Below are positions 26,946 through 40,200 of a DNA stretch of 64,000 nucleotides, piece after piece (position 1 is the first letter of the stretch; each line of letters begins with the position of its first letter). A model generated the notes under the pieces. That model was not told where the DNA came from and did no database searches. It saw nothing but the letters and a program-made list of their open reading frames with translations. The stretch lies in NCBI GenBank assembly GCA_013397075.1, contig VWZS01009947.1, positions 248,001-312,000 on the forward strand. Reading direction: 5' to 3'. The stretch comes from Rhabdornis inornatus. Its lineage: Eukaryota > Chordata > Aves > Passeriformes > Rhabdornithidae. Position numbers and translations under genes: made by a program.

Positions 26946-29900
26946 TTACCCCCAAAGGATGCCCCTCTCCCCAAATATCATACTATATGCCAATTTCCAA
27001 AACATTCAAAGTGTTGGCCAAATGTATATTGGACAGTTGACCAAGAATCTTGGACTTGATTAGAGGTCTGGATGCCTTTGTTTTGGGAATTCCTATGTTC
27101 TTCTGAGAGACCAGGTTTTTGTTTCTCATCATGTATGCTGAGATACCAGTCATGAATACATCCTAAGAAGCTCCCAGTTGCTATTAAAATCCCCTGGCTG
27201 TCTGTTAAAATATTCACTTCAACCTCTGCTTATGTTGGAATGTGTGCATCAGTTTTTCCACACACGTGTGAGCAAATACAGCAACTACTTCTGTTCTAGC
27301 TTGTGCAGCAGATGGGATCCAAACATGAAAATATTCATACCATTCCCACAGATAGGTTTTTTATTTTCTTTGTTTCTTTGTACCTTGAAGGTTCATTGGA
27401 GGAACTGATTGAAAAAAAGGGAGAGCAAAATATTGCAGACAAGTCAGAAACACAGGAAAGTTAACATAGAAAATAGTTTATGACTGAAAGCCTGATGTTA
27501 CAGCACTGAGAGAAGGTGAATGACATAAGGAGGTGCTACTTGGTTGAAGAGCCCAAACTCTTGTCAGAATAATGGGGTCTTATCTTAAGGTAGATATTAG
27601 TGTGCCATCAGAACAGAGATGTTTTGCCTTTTTATTTAATTTCCTCTCTGCCTCCATTCTTTTTTCAAGGATTCTTCACACCCCAGCACTATGCAGCATC
27701 ACATCATGTCTCTGTGTGTGCTTTCACATTTGTGTCTTCATACATGTACAGTGTGATACATGAAGCTTTCCTGAGCTGAAATAGGTAGATTCAGACCTAC
27801 AGAGTCAATTTATAAAGCAGAGCAAACTAGATTGCCATAATCCTACAAATCTATACATTGACCTTGTGTATCAGAGCCTTCTGTAAGCTGCAGATAGGAT
27901 AGTAGGGATTTGCCAGCGTGGGCTTGGAATGATTGCATTACTCACAGGTAAATAAACTGAGTTGTCTCTGAGAACAAAAGGAATGGCAACAAGGACTCAG
28001 CAACAGATGACGTTCCGTCTCTAAGCAGCCTTCAGGCAAAAAATCTGTATCTGTATTTGTGTTCAGGAGTGGGAAAAGGATAAAATGAGGCCAGCCAGTG
28101 TAGCAGTGGTACCTTTTCATATGTATCATGGACAAAGTCATGCCACTAATAAAGTTTGGATGGGATAACCCATTAGATGTTTTTTTTTTCCTTAGTTACA
28201 GGTTGTGATTTTTGAAAATGCCTTCTTGCTGCTAGTTTTACTACTCTATCTGCACACAAAGCAGCTGCTCATCCAGCCAAGCAGCACCTGCAGTGTCACC
28301 TATGCTGGCATTTGGCTGCAGGGGTGGCAGAGTGCTCTACATGAGGCATGGGGCTTTATGCTCACCTTTTCTGTTCCATGTCCCTTTCCCTGGTTTGCAC
28401 TATCCTGCCAGACCTAATCCAGAGTCACAGACGTAAGAGCTTTATCCCATTGCCGCCCTGTCCTCAGTGGTTCATCTCAGGCTAATCTAGTGTGAGTATA
28501 AAACCAGCTTTCTCACTTTGCAGAGAGGCTTTCTGCAGCTTCTCACTGGATCCAGACAGCAGGAACTGTGTTGTGCCAGAAGCAGGGCTTTGGTGGACCC
28601 TTGGCTCTTGGAAAAGCAAGAAAACCAATGAAGAAGCCTTGAATGTTCTTTAGTTTCTTCCATCTGTGCACCGATTCTGGAATATGAGTCGTTCACAGCA
28701 TAGTGTAAGCAGAGAAAGGAGAATTTACTGATTTTTGCTCATGAGGTGAATAAGGTGTAATTCCATAAAGGCATAAGTATATATATTTTAAAAATTAAAG
28801 GAATTCCAGTAACTTTATTTTTGTGACGTTCAGATGAGTTAGAAAGGATCTGTGTTTTTGAGTTACAAATGTCAGTATACTGTCACTGATTTCAGTGAGA
28901 GCTGAAAAGCCTCAGCATTTCTGTGAACTTAAACACTTCAATAAGTGTCAAGATCAGAATCTACATCCAAACAAAACTATTGGGGAAAAGTGATGCCTGT
29001 GTTTTGTTGTATGTCATGTGACCTGGCCAATTCAAGGAAAGAAGGCAGGGATCCTGACTCTAGCTCCTAAAATGCTATTTCAGCCAGTTTTTACTTCTAT
29101 ACATAGCAATGGAAAAAACCATCTCTGTGGCCAAACCACACAGGAGAATTTGTTCAAATCCTAGGAACACTGTGGTGTTTCTGTGTGTTCTCTCCTTCTG
29201 GCTCATGGGCTGTTTCATATGGTTAATGGCTTGGCAGAGAAAAAATTGATTAGGGTGAGCAGCTTGTGAATCTCAGAGCATTTTGATTTTCAATTTAGAT
29301 AAATATCAGAAGGTCAGATGCTTCTAAGGAATTCCTCCCATTTCCTTAACTGGAGAAATCAAATTGACAAGTGTGTCATGTAGAGAACTACACTGCAAAT
29401 TGTATCAGAAGTGTCAGGTGTTACCATCTTTTTTAATATATAAGGATCTACCCAGATTTTTTGAATCTGTAAGATATTTTCCTGATTTGATAGGAGAGCT
29501 GGCAAATTTCTGATGGGGAAAAAAATCCTAACCTTTACACCTTTTCTTATTTGATGTCCTGGTTGTGGCTGAAATAGAGTTCTTTTTTCTTTTTAACTTC
29601 TAGACTGTTCTATTTTGGAAACTTATCAGTCCTAGATTTCTTTAGAAGTTTTCTAAATTCTAAAATTTATGCTGTATTACCCAAATTTTGCTCAGTCAAT
29701 GCCCATGTGTCTCAAGTCACAATTCCGACAGCAAGAAGGTGTTCCACTCTCTGGTCCATCATCAGGAGACTCCTGCTTCTTCCACACCCTTCTACCTAGA
29801 CATGACTGCAGTTGAAATAGTCTGGGTTTTTTTGTCTCATTAAGCCATTGTTTTAGAAGTTACTGCATAATTAGTAATTCAGAGTAATAACTTTTGCATG

Positions 29901-31702
29901 AGAACATATTGTACTTTAGCAGTTAATCATTGCAGTTGTCCCTTGCTAAAGTTTCTTATGAACTTTTCAACTTTTGGGTCATGAAAGTTTCCAAAAAATA
30001 AATAATTCACTGCAAATTCCTGGCAGGTAACAAAACTTTAGGAACAGGAATTTCTCTGACCAGATAAATAATGTTTTTAGTGGTATTGGCTTCTGAAAAG
30101 CTTTTGGAAGCTTTTGTATTGGGATGGTATCACGTTGTCTGATTGTCTCACAGTGTGAAATCTTTCTGGCTTGACTTTCCTAAAGCATCTAAAAAAGCAG
30201 ACCCTGAAATTAAACCATAACTTCAGTGTTTTACTAAAAGAGTATTTGTTTCTCTCTGCCCATCATCTTCCTTAGTTTTTGACATCGATAGTAAATGTGG
30301 GTGTCAAAAAACTACTCCAGTGTTATGTACACATGAATTTCCCCATATTTTAATTCCCAGGGATAGAAGTATTTCAGCTCTTAGCAGCATCAGAGGTATC
30401 CTGATACTGATACTGAGAACAACTACACCAAGCAGTTAGGAAGAGCAGACAGGGTGTCAGTGGAGGAGAAGATGGGTAGGAATTCTGCAAAAATAGTTTG
30501 TTTATTTATTTCTTTTCAATAAGTGATTTCAGTGTGTGTCTCACATTTGATTATTGGGCTTTTGGTAGAATCCAGAAGGAGATGGAAATTGTTGAGCTTG
30601 AGCATATTGAGGAGAATTCATCAAGAAAGCCAGCAGAGGTGACAATGTCCATCTGGGTAGCAGCTTTCTCCTGATCTCAGGCATTTCTCAGCATTTTCCT
30701 GTAATGCTCTTACACTCAAGATCTCTGAAGCAACAAGCAGAACCCAGGAAAATTTCACACCCCTGGGAACTGAGAAGTAGAAACAGACAGATCCACCAGC
30801 AAGGTGACCCTTTCTCTCGAGAAGCATCTTCAAAGAGGATCTGGAGGTGAAAGGATTACTCTTTACCTTCAGTTTCTTCTGTGTGAATAGAGTCCCCTTT
30901 TTCACTTGAACATCCATTTTGCAAGCAGTAAAATGGTACTCTCATGCAAATTTACTGGAAATATTTATTCATTTCCAGAAGTGCTTAAGTGGGTGTAATT
31001 GGGACCAGTGTAATGAAGTTAGTAATGCTACAGACTTTTGCTGCAGTGTGAGTGTGCATGTAGAAACAGAGGTGGATTTGGTGAATTTGTGCTGCCTTCT
31101 GTCCAAAAGCAGGCAGAAAAGAAAAGCAGTAGTGAGACTTCCACTTGTTCACTTCTTAGACCATGTGACTGTATTTAATTTCTCTAGATATTTATGTCAT
31201 TAGGTTGTTTTTTTCAGTAGTTGCTGCTGATGGCTGGAAATTCCATGGATTGATATGGACCAGTACTAAGAACATGTGAATGATTTGAGGTGGAGATTAT
31301 TCTTTTACTTTGGGCTGTACAGCATGATATCAGTAAGAATAATAGGACCCCATCACTGTGCACAGGGCTTTGTGCCAGGCTGTGGGCAAGGTGGACCATG
31401 ACCTGTGTTCTCATTTTACAGATATCTGTATTCTGGCTCTGACATTCATGTGTTTCTCAGCAAGCTGCCAAGAAAAAAAAAAGTGCAAAAAGGGAAAACT
31501 TAAGACTGTGAATCATGTCTCAGGAGCTGCTAATGATCACCCTTCAGCTGCTAGCACAATGCCTGTAAATGTCTATTTAGGAAAAGAGCAACATGAATCT
31601 AATGCCAGTGATCAGCACTCTTATGGTTAGTAGTTACACATGTGGTGCCATTTTGTGAGGTTAAATCACATCTCTTCTTTCTCAACTAAGTGTTCAGAAT
31701 GA

Positions 31703-31719
31703 TTTTTTTTTTTTTTTTT
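31703..31719. repeat. Poly-T run (17 T)
   Basis: Uninterrupted run of 17 T about 80 bases before the CR1 fragment at 31800. CR1 elements normally end in short unit repeats rather than poly-A, so the two are probably unrelated. Confidence 0.75.
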
Positions 31720-31798
31720 CATTGCTCATTAGAGAAATCAGAAGTGGGAAGAAGCTACTGCAGTTGATGTGTGCACACTCTGAGAGTAGGAAAGTTAG

Positions 31799-32060
31799 AA
31801 CAGACTGCTTCATTTGAAAGAATTTACAATGATCTTCTGGTACAACTGCCTGACCAATTCAGGGCTGACCAAAAACTAAAACACTTTGATAAGGGCATGA
31901 TTCAAATGCCTCTTAACCACTGACAGGCTTGGGGAATCAATCACCTCTCTAGGGCGCCTGCTCCAGTGTTTGATCATCTTCTCAGTAAAGAAATGCATCC
32001 AAATGTCCAGTCAACCAGCTTTTCTCAGAAATGAGATGTACTTTATAATCCTTTTTTTTT
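31799..32060 (-). mobile_element. CR1 LINE 3'-end fragment, minus orientation
   Basis: The plus strand shows the reverse complement of the CR1 3' untranslated end in the expected order: a diverged 'acaatgatcttctggtacaactgcctga' block, a stretch about a rank of short clauses ending CAATCACCTCTCTAGGGCGCCTGCTCCAGTGTTTGATCATC at about 31938-31979, then TCAGTAAAGAAATGCATCC at about 31982-32000, matching the CR1 'cagtaaagaaatttttcc' block. The outermost part past about 32015 is less sure. It is 5'-truncated, non-coding and highly diverged. Confidence 0.75.
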
Positions 32061-33275
32061 GTCCAGCTGTATACTTCCAACCAAATCCATTCATGATTTT
32101 TGTCAATATTAAAAAAAAAATGAACAACAAAATCCTATAAACCAATCAAGATTTATTTAATTTAAATAATCTTGTTTCTAATTCAGAATAGGAAGTATTA
32201 ATCCTTGTTGATTTTCAAAGACTGAATTTTTTTCTCCTAGGCTTGGACCTTTATTTGCCAAAGGTCAGTCTTGAGCACTGTTTCTCAAACCACATATTGT
32301 ACTTTTGAGTTGAGTTGATCTCTTGCACCATGTAAACAAGAATTAGAGCTTTGGGCTCATGTTCAACATCAGTATTGTTTGAAAGGCTTGGTATTTCCCC
32401 TGAAACTGTCTAGGATGGAAGACTCAAAATTTCTCAGGACACTTACATTTTTCTAGTAGCACAAGATTGAAGGAGGAAATCTCTATCCCTATAATGTGCC
32501 ACTAAAAGGTGAAGGGAGATCTGAGGTGGGCAGCTGAGACTTTCTGTTACAAGATTTTTGAATGCTTTGATGGCATGGCTGAAGATGCCAAGTTTGAGAT
32601 ATTTATCAATTCCTAGTTTGTAGGTTTGGTTTTTTTCCTAATGTAAAAGATATACAAGGAGTTGGTCCAGGAAAAGTATTGGTGACAGGAGTCTGCAGCC
32701 AAAAATAATGTAGGAAAGATTGTGCTCCATTTTACCTGTAACTGAAGCCTTATGTGATCATTAGCTCTTTCCTCCATCAGCTCTGCTCCTCAGTATAGTC
32801 CCTGACTCTGATTGCAGTTAAACTCTCCAAGCAGGGGATGTTTCCTATTTCCTTCTCCATCTCTACTAATGCTTCCTATGAGACACTCTAGTTTCACAGG
32901 GAGTGTCCCAGTAAGGTGGATCACAGATGTGCAGTCAGAGGGAGAACTTCCCTGGCCAGGAGTGTTGTTTGGAGAAAGCATCTCTCCAGCAGCACAATGA
33001 CCTCACAGCGTAGGCTCAGTTGGCAGATGTCCCAACATTATAAAACACTCATTTCCCTCCTTTTAGTCTCACTATTGCTTCATTCTTCATCATTTCTTTA
33101 ACCAGAGAAAGGACTAGGCATACTTGCAGGTCAAATGCCATGCCAAGATATAAATACCCTAAATAATAAACCCAAACTAAAACAAGTTTCATTTCAGCTG
33201 AGGGGAAGACTTCTGGGTCTGCTGGCTCTCGCTGTACCAGCAGTCAGGTAGCAAGCTCAGCAGTGTCCCACCAAA

Positions 33276-33295
33276 CCACCTGCCTTAGCAGGTGG
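33276..33295. repeat. Short perfect hairpin, 8-bp stem
   Basis: CCACCTGC and GCAGGTGG pair exactly around the 4-nt loop CTTA. Both arms contain CACCTG/CAGGTG E-box cores. It may be chance. Confidence 0.45.
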
Positions 33296-33433
33296 GATGG
33301 CAGGCAGGCAATTGTTACAGGCAACATTTCCTTGCCAGTAATGCTCCTGCAGATTCTGGATACATTAAGTAGTGGTTTTTCAGCATAAAATAATTCTGTG
33401 GACACTTCCGTGCAGCTGCTGTTCTGACAATGG

Positions 33434-33443
33434 TGATTGACAG
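33434..33443 (+). promoter_or_regulatory. PBX/PREP-type decamer TGATTGACAG
   Basis: Exact match to the composite site known for PBX-PREP/MEIS (TALE homeodomain) dimers. An exact 10-mer is expected well under once in 64 kb counting both strands, and this window holds two copies. Whether any factor binds here is not shown by the sequence. Confidence 0.3.
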
Positions 33444-35801
33444 AAACAGGCTGGGAAACGTGCTCAGAGCTCAAAAGAAAGGCTGAGGAAGGCAAACAGA
33501 GTGCAAAGATGGGGTGGGAGGAGGAACTGTGTTGAGCAGGAATCTGTGAGAGAGTTTTTGTATTCCTAATGCTTTGATCATGCAGAAGAAGCCCTTTTCC
33601 AAGGTCCTCTTGACCCTTGTTGCTCTTGTTTGGTGGAAAAAACAACAAATCCAAAGACAACAACCACTGGTCAGGACTTTGTCTAATAGGTTTTTCATTA
33701 TATCAAATACTAGTTTTTAAAATTAATAATTCAATTAATTTCTTTGCCCATCCTTCCTCACTCACTCATATTGTATTCTCATGCTAGAATAAACACTTTT
33801 TACTCTGAGCTCTGAAAGAAGATGACACCTTGCTGTTAAACAGACAGGTATGGATTTAAAAGCAAATCACATATAATTTCTTCCACTAGTGATTTTGTCA
33901 TGCAAAAAGAGACATCTCTGAGGATGATTATGGATAGGTAAGTATGTACATTTTGTTTATACCTAATGGGCTTCTTTGTGGCACTAAGAAATCCATGAAG
34001 GTTTCTGTCTGACTGTGGAGAGATGTGGTACCAAACTAACAAAGGGAAATCAACGAGGATGTTATTTTCACTCTGACCACTGATTTGGCTTTTTAAGTTT
34101 TCTTATCAAAAAATGCAAATGTCCCAGCAGTATTTTGTTAAGGAATATTTTGATTGAGCCCAGAATATGAAATCAAAGGGGAACTTTATTGGCTCAATAT
34201 AAATAACTTATACAGAGCATAGCTCTCTTCTCTGCTGCATAGGATTGCAAAAGAGCAGTATAAATCTGTGCTTTTAATGTTATAACACAGAACTGTGTAA
34301 AAGACAGATGTGCAAAGCTAGATTTTTAGTCATTCACAATCTGTTAGTAAGATATGGAAGTTTTCCCCAAAATAATGTTATCATCAACCATTTTGTTTAT
34401 ATACATATTCTGAGCCATATTTGCTGTAAATATGGGCTTTTTAAAATTAATTTAGTTACGGTTAGACCTATGAAGTGAGTTGCATAAGGACAGCAGAATT
34501 TTGTGTTTTAACATGGCAGAGAGAGTGTCCTTTTGCTGTGTTCTTATTCACAGCCCAAACTTCATCATTGGCATGTTCATCATAAAATCCTGACAGTCTT
34601 TTAAGATGTCTGCTCCCCAGAAGTGTTCCTTGAAAAAATATCAAGGAACAACTTTCATCTTCTCTTTTATCTGAGGTCCCTCTAGGTATTTGCAAGGGTT
34701 TATTTGTGCAAATGGTCACCTGATTTCCTCTTTTGATCACTTGAAACAGGGGAATAGTGAGAGATTAGCCTTTAAAAATACTTAGCTGCTGTTAACATTG
34801 GGGAATTTCATTAGGAACTAAAAACTCTGTGAACAATGAACAAGTTGCTGCAAACAGCAGACCTGACATGCAATATTTATGAATGAATGAATAGTGAATC
34901 TAGATTTTTTTGTTTGTTGCTTTCTGGTTTATTCCATTCCCAGCGGGAATTATGCTGTGTGGATGGTTGGACTACTGGCAATATTATTATATAACAACAT
35001 AATTATTCGATTTTATTTTTTTGTCCAGAAAAAAAAAAAAATTTGTGGTATATTCTGTAGTGTAAAAGTCTTGGAGATGCCTTCTATTTATTTTTGTACA
35101 ATTCTGAATGACAGAGAGCCCAAGAAAGATATTTGAGACAATGTCTGAATTTTAGAAAAAGAAAAAATCCTTGCAATCAGAGGAAAATAGAGCATGTAGT
35201 TCTGGTTTTGAGGCTTATATGGCTGTGTGTGCACTGAGGAAATTTCCTGTTTTCCCCATCCCTGCTTCATAATTATCCAAGGCAGGCAGTCTCTGTGAAT
35301 GAGCTGGGATTGTCTTCCTGCACGTTTACTCAGATATCCTTTCAAAGGATGAGTAGCACACCTGGGCACCGGTGCCTTGTAAATACCCTCGACATCTGTT
35401 ACGATAAAATTTCCATTTAGCAGTAATCTGTGCCAGGACACTCTCCCAGTAGCTGTGTGCTGTAACAATTACTGGAGATTGTGTTGAACAGAGTGGTGGC
35501 AGAATGGTTCACTTAGCTCCGGCCTCTTGGCTTTGTTACTGAAGACCTGGGGCTGCATCTGTGGTACAGTTTACAGCAGAAAATGGTTTTTCATTCATTT
35601 ACTCCCAGGAGGCTGAAGCAGTTTACGAGGTTCATGCATTTGATAAGATCAAAAGGCTGGAGAATGAAAGAAGCTGTTCAAACTTATTAGCATTATTATT
35701 AACTCAAATGACAATTTATGGTCAGCAGTGTTTTTTCTTGATGAATGGCAGGATGTTTCCACTGCATTCATAAATTCTTCTAAAAATGTTTGTGGTACAG
35801 G

Positions 35802-35818
35802 TGATTGACAGCTCTTTG
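35802..35818 (+). promoter_or_regulatory. PBX/PREP-type decamer followed by TCF/LEF-like core
   Basis: TGATTGACAG (35802-35811) is an exact TALE-homeodomain composite site. The next bases, CTCTTTGAA, contain CTTTGAA, a TCF/LEF-type core, and a CACCTG E-box lies at about 35883. The tight grouping in otherwise unique sequence is what makes it a regulatory candidate; conservation is unknown. Confidence 0.35.
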
Positions 35819-37247
35819 AAGGTTTTAAAAGAGAATGGTGGTCCGTTACACAAAATGACCATGCATCTTGACTGAAGTTTGCCACCTGTTTTTGCTTTCC
35901 CAAGTTTCTTCCATTTTAAATGTTTTCTTACCAGATGATCTATCTCATCTTTTTCATTCACAGTCAGAACAGTAATGGAAAGTTGCCTTAATTTTTAACT
36001 CAGGTGATAACCCATTGTAGAAACGCAGTTAACATGCCACAAATCTCACATTGCTCCACTGACTGCTGGGAGAATGTTCTGGCATCTTAATATAAAGTGT
36101 TGCTAACCTGTTTCTGAAGTTCACTGAGAATTTAATCCTGCAAAACCAACTAGCGTTTCACATCAGTGCAATTTAATTATGATGAATATGTCAAACATTT
36201 TAACCAGCATTTTAACACCAAAGCTCTGGACTCCAATTTGGGCAAGTATTTCTATAATTCTTGGTATGTACCCCAATCCTGGAAAAATAGAAAGACTCTA
36301 AAAGTCTAGTATGCATATGGATAACTAAGGAGACAATATGGATGAGAGATTTAACACCCACTCAGAATTAGGCCATGTGTATTCAACGTGCTCCAAAATT
36401 ATCTTCTTTGTCTTTATTATATACATGGTTTGCTTCTGCTAGAGGGAAAAAAAAGCCAAACAGACAGGAAGTGGCATCATTCAACAAGAAGGTACTTGAG
36501 TAAATTTGCTAAGAAAATAGGTGCATTTCTGTTGTTTTATTGAATCTAATATAATTCTTAAAGGTCAGATGGTTTTCTTAAAAAAAAAAAGAAATGCACT
36601 GCAGTTACAAAATAAGATTGCTATGATACTTGTGAATGAGAAAAGCTTTGTGCTTCACATAGTCAAAAGAGCTGAAATGAGATGCAATCAGTTTAGAGGT
36701 GATTTCCTCTTCTCATAGCTTTTGCTTCTGCTAATGTTTCAACACAAACCAGATTTACTCTATTCGGTTCTTGGATGTAAAACAATAATATTAGGTCTTA
36801 AAAATATCCATTTCTTTATTGCTGCTTGACTACCAAATCTTCCCAGACGCTTTTGTTACTGAACTTATTATTAACCTTTATCAGATAAAATCTAAATACA
36901 AATTAGTCAAAAAATTTTGGTCACCTGGACACAAAATGAAAACAATACCTTGACTTAGAGTACATTGTTTTATGTTTACTGTGATTTATCTCCTGTCATC
37001 AACTTTCTCTACACAGTCCCTATGCTAAATGCTCAGCAGTCTTCTACAGAAGTGGCATTTGACTCCGAGCAGGGGTTTCTTGCACTTATTCATTTTTGCA
37101 TAGTTTCTCCAGCCTCAGCAAAGCACTTTTTCCTTCTTTTCCTTCGTTTTCTCTGCAACTTGAGTGATTCCTATCCATTCTTACCAGGCAGCAAAGGTGA
37201 AAGCATCTCTATAATAAAAATGTGTGTAAGGAGAGCAGAGCAATTTG

Positions 37248-37271
37248 CAGTGTCACAACATTGTGACACTG
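37248..37271. repeat. Perfect palindrome with 11-bp arms
   Basis: CAGTGTCACAA and TTGTGACACTG are exact reverse complements separated by CA. It could be a dimer-binding site (GTGTCAC/GTGACAC arms) or a small hairpin in RNA. Confidence 0.6.
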
Positions 37272-40200
37272 GTATCACATCACAAGATGCAAACACTGTG
37301 CTCCCAAGCAAAGATCGTGCCATGCAGCCACTTCTGGCAACATGTCAGAACTGCTTCTGACTTGCCTTGCTCCCTGCTGCAAAAGTTACACAAACCTTCA
37401 ATCCTCATTATCCAACACTATTAGAATACAGGGCAGTAAAAAGCAAGAGGGAATGGGTAAGATAGATTTTCTGCAGGTTTTTGAGGAAAATTTCCTGGGT
37501 CATGGAGGATTTTCTACTCTTCGTTATGATGCCCAAAGCAGTACCCTTTCTAGGGCTTAACTTTCATGATGAACAATTTACTTTATGGATAGTAGTTACT
37601 GGGTATTGATGATATAGTCAAATCCACTTTTAGTATCTGGGAGTGACAGCTCTGCAACCAACAGAGGTGGGGGGGACAATCCACTGAGCTGCTGAGCAGC
37701 AAGAACCAAGCTCCAGGGCTATGGAGACTGCCATGAATTATTTGTGGGTTAACCATGGACTTCCATTTCATAGGCACACATTGCTAAGGGAGCTGCTAAC
37801 TTTAGCACCCATTAAAGGCTCCAGGTAAAGAATGGATGTGAGCTTCTTTCCTGTCCCCAGACTCCACTTTTGCTTTTCATAACAACCATGAATGACCATA
37901 CAGACTTTCCTCCTGACAGGACAGCTCCATTCTTCTGCTAACATCAGGCAAGTATTAGTTTACCAGGTTAGCACTGCAAAACAGGCTCACCTAAGTTAAG
38001 AGTAACAGCCACAGGCCACAGATATATCCGTGAATTATCTGCCAATCATCAATAACATCTCCACCCTAGATAGACATGTGCTAAGTAGCTCTGGAGTCAA
38101 AAGTCCATTTTGAAAATGGTGCTTTTCATTTTATCCAATGGATTCAGAGAGAGGGATGAGGATAGTTTTGCAGTGGATCCAAGAAAGGGATGCATCCCTC
38201 AAAGGATTGGCATGGGAAGGCTAGGTACAGATATGCAATCTTGGCAGAGAGCAGTTCTATGCCTGAGAAGTTAGACCTTGCACTGAGGGCTGTGGAGAAC
38301 TGTTGAAGTGATTTCCTGAGTGGTTAGCATTTTGTAGCAGCAAAAGCCATTTGGTGGGGAAAACTCTTTTTGGCAGCGATGATTTTGCTTAAATACTGAA
38401 AGCAGGAGTTGCTGTCATTAGCTGCTTACCCTGGGGCTGTCGTAGTCCTGCTCAGCACAGCTGCCCTCATGCTTGCACCCTCCACAACCCCATGCTTCAA
38501 TCTTGCTAATGTGGGGGCAGGGGAGGAGTGAAAGCAGAGGAAATGGAGATGCTCTAAGTCTGCAATGCTTTAAATCAGCCCCACGGCACTGAATTCTATG
38601 GGGTTGAGTGGTCTATGTACAGCAGAGAGGAGTCACTTCCACAAACAGCAGTGCCAGCAAAGAAATTCTCAGGAGTAACAATGTGAGGGCCAGGTCATAG
38701 CATCTACCTTGAGTTCTTGTCACTGAAAATCTTGTAGTGCTTTATTAATAGTGGGTAGAGTGGTACTGCTTATTTAAGTGCATGAGAAGTAGAAAGAAAT
38801 AAGAGAGTTGTTTTGATCAGTGGGAATTAAAAAAAAAAAAAGAGAGAGAAAATAATTGCTTCTGGTATAAACATTTTTAATCCCTGCAGTGATCATGTAG
38901 AAGATATCCATAAAAACCTGATTCCTATTAATCCCAGTTGCTTCCTAGTTGCTGATCAGCAAACTAACCTAGGGCTTTTGGGATTCGTGCCATCAAATGC
39001 TTCCAGAGAAACCAAGGAGCATTCTACCTGCTCCAGCCAACAGAAAGACCAACTTGAATGCCTGTGGTGCATCATTTTCTAATCCAAAGGTGATGCCATC
39101 AACTTTATCACTGTACAGAGCATGGTGTTACTGGTTGAGCTTAGCTGGCCAGCTGTGGGAGTCAGGTACAGTGTGCTGTTCAGAGCCAACTCCCAGGAGT
39201 ATTTGCTCTCCAGCGTACATTATCGAGGTCTGTCGGGATTCATAACCCCTTGATCTGTACAGCTGCTTACCCTCTCCCAAATAGGTAAGGGTTAAGCCCA
39301 GTGATCAAGCCTTCTTATCAGCAGGAGAAAGGAAAACACATATCTAAACAGTTTGCAGAACTGTTTGTGCAGGATATGAAAGAGCCAGTCTGCTGTTTTA
39401 AGGACTGAGGGGATAACTCCTTTCACAGTCATTATACCTCAGTAAGGATATTTTAAAAATAATCAATTGTTTTAGTCTGAGTGAAATAAAATGTCTTGTT
39501 GACTTGGTATTGTAAAAGCACCGTTGAGACTTGCCTTCTTCATTTAGATATTTTGGCTGAAGTGATTTAACAGGACATCTTTAACATCTTGCTATGAGAA
39601 GAGAGAGAAGTGGTATGTGGTTGAGTTTACACTGTCTGCCAGGATGCTGAGGCTCAGCAGAAATAAGATAACCTCACAAATAAACAACAGATGGCCGGTG
39701 GCCTAATGCTTTGATTTGGGTGTACATGACAGGGATTTATTCTTTCAACCTGGACAAGGAGCCTCGGAAAGGCTGAAACTGCAGAAATGCATGACATGCG
39801 GACAGACTCAGTTTGTTATGGGGATTTGGTCTGAGCAGATGGTATTAGAATACAGATCTATTATTAGGCATCTGCCTCACATCTCAGTTATATGATGCGT
39901 AAGACTTAGATTAAATTCCCCAAGGAATGCCTGGATCACTTACTAATTTGTGCATGCGCATCTCTATTTGTGTCTTTGAATACAATGAGCTGCATCCTTA
40001 GCTAAGTTACAGAGATATACGTTTATAGGTGTATAAATGTGATGGCAGTGTAACTGCCAGCATCATCTCATTTGTGTTCTCATTGCAGAGAACTCCTTAG
40101 TGATAAACTATTAGTTAAGGATTAGCACTCAAAACAGAGTTTCTATACTCTCTGAGTAAATGTGCATGGATGCACACACTGAGAAGGCAGCAACATGCAA

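Larger units (their letters stand above)
25603..31795. other. Gene-free unique sequence with AT-rich block
   Basis: No gene is seen. The interval holds an AT-rich block at 26060-26290 and an A/C-rich tract at 26846-26945, both listed separately. Open frames are short and in conflicting phases. Confidence 0.5.

Noticed and set aside
33244..33663. 139-codon minus-strand open frame
   Set aside because: No family resemblance, no domain pattern, and it overlaps another frame on the same strand in a different phase. Most likely chance.
36965..37360. 131-codon plus-strand open frame
   Set aside because: Hydrophobic patches follow from T-rich DNA, and no signal-peptide-plus-domain layout or known motif is visible.
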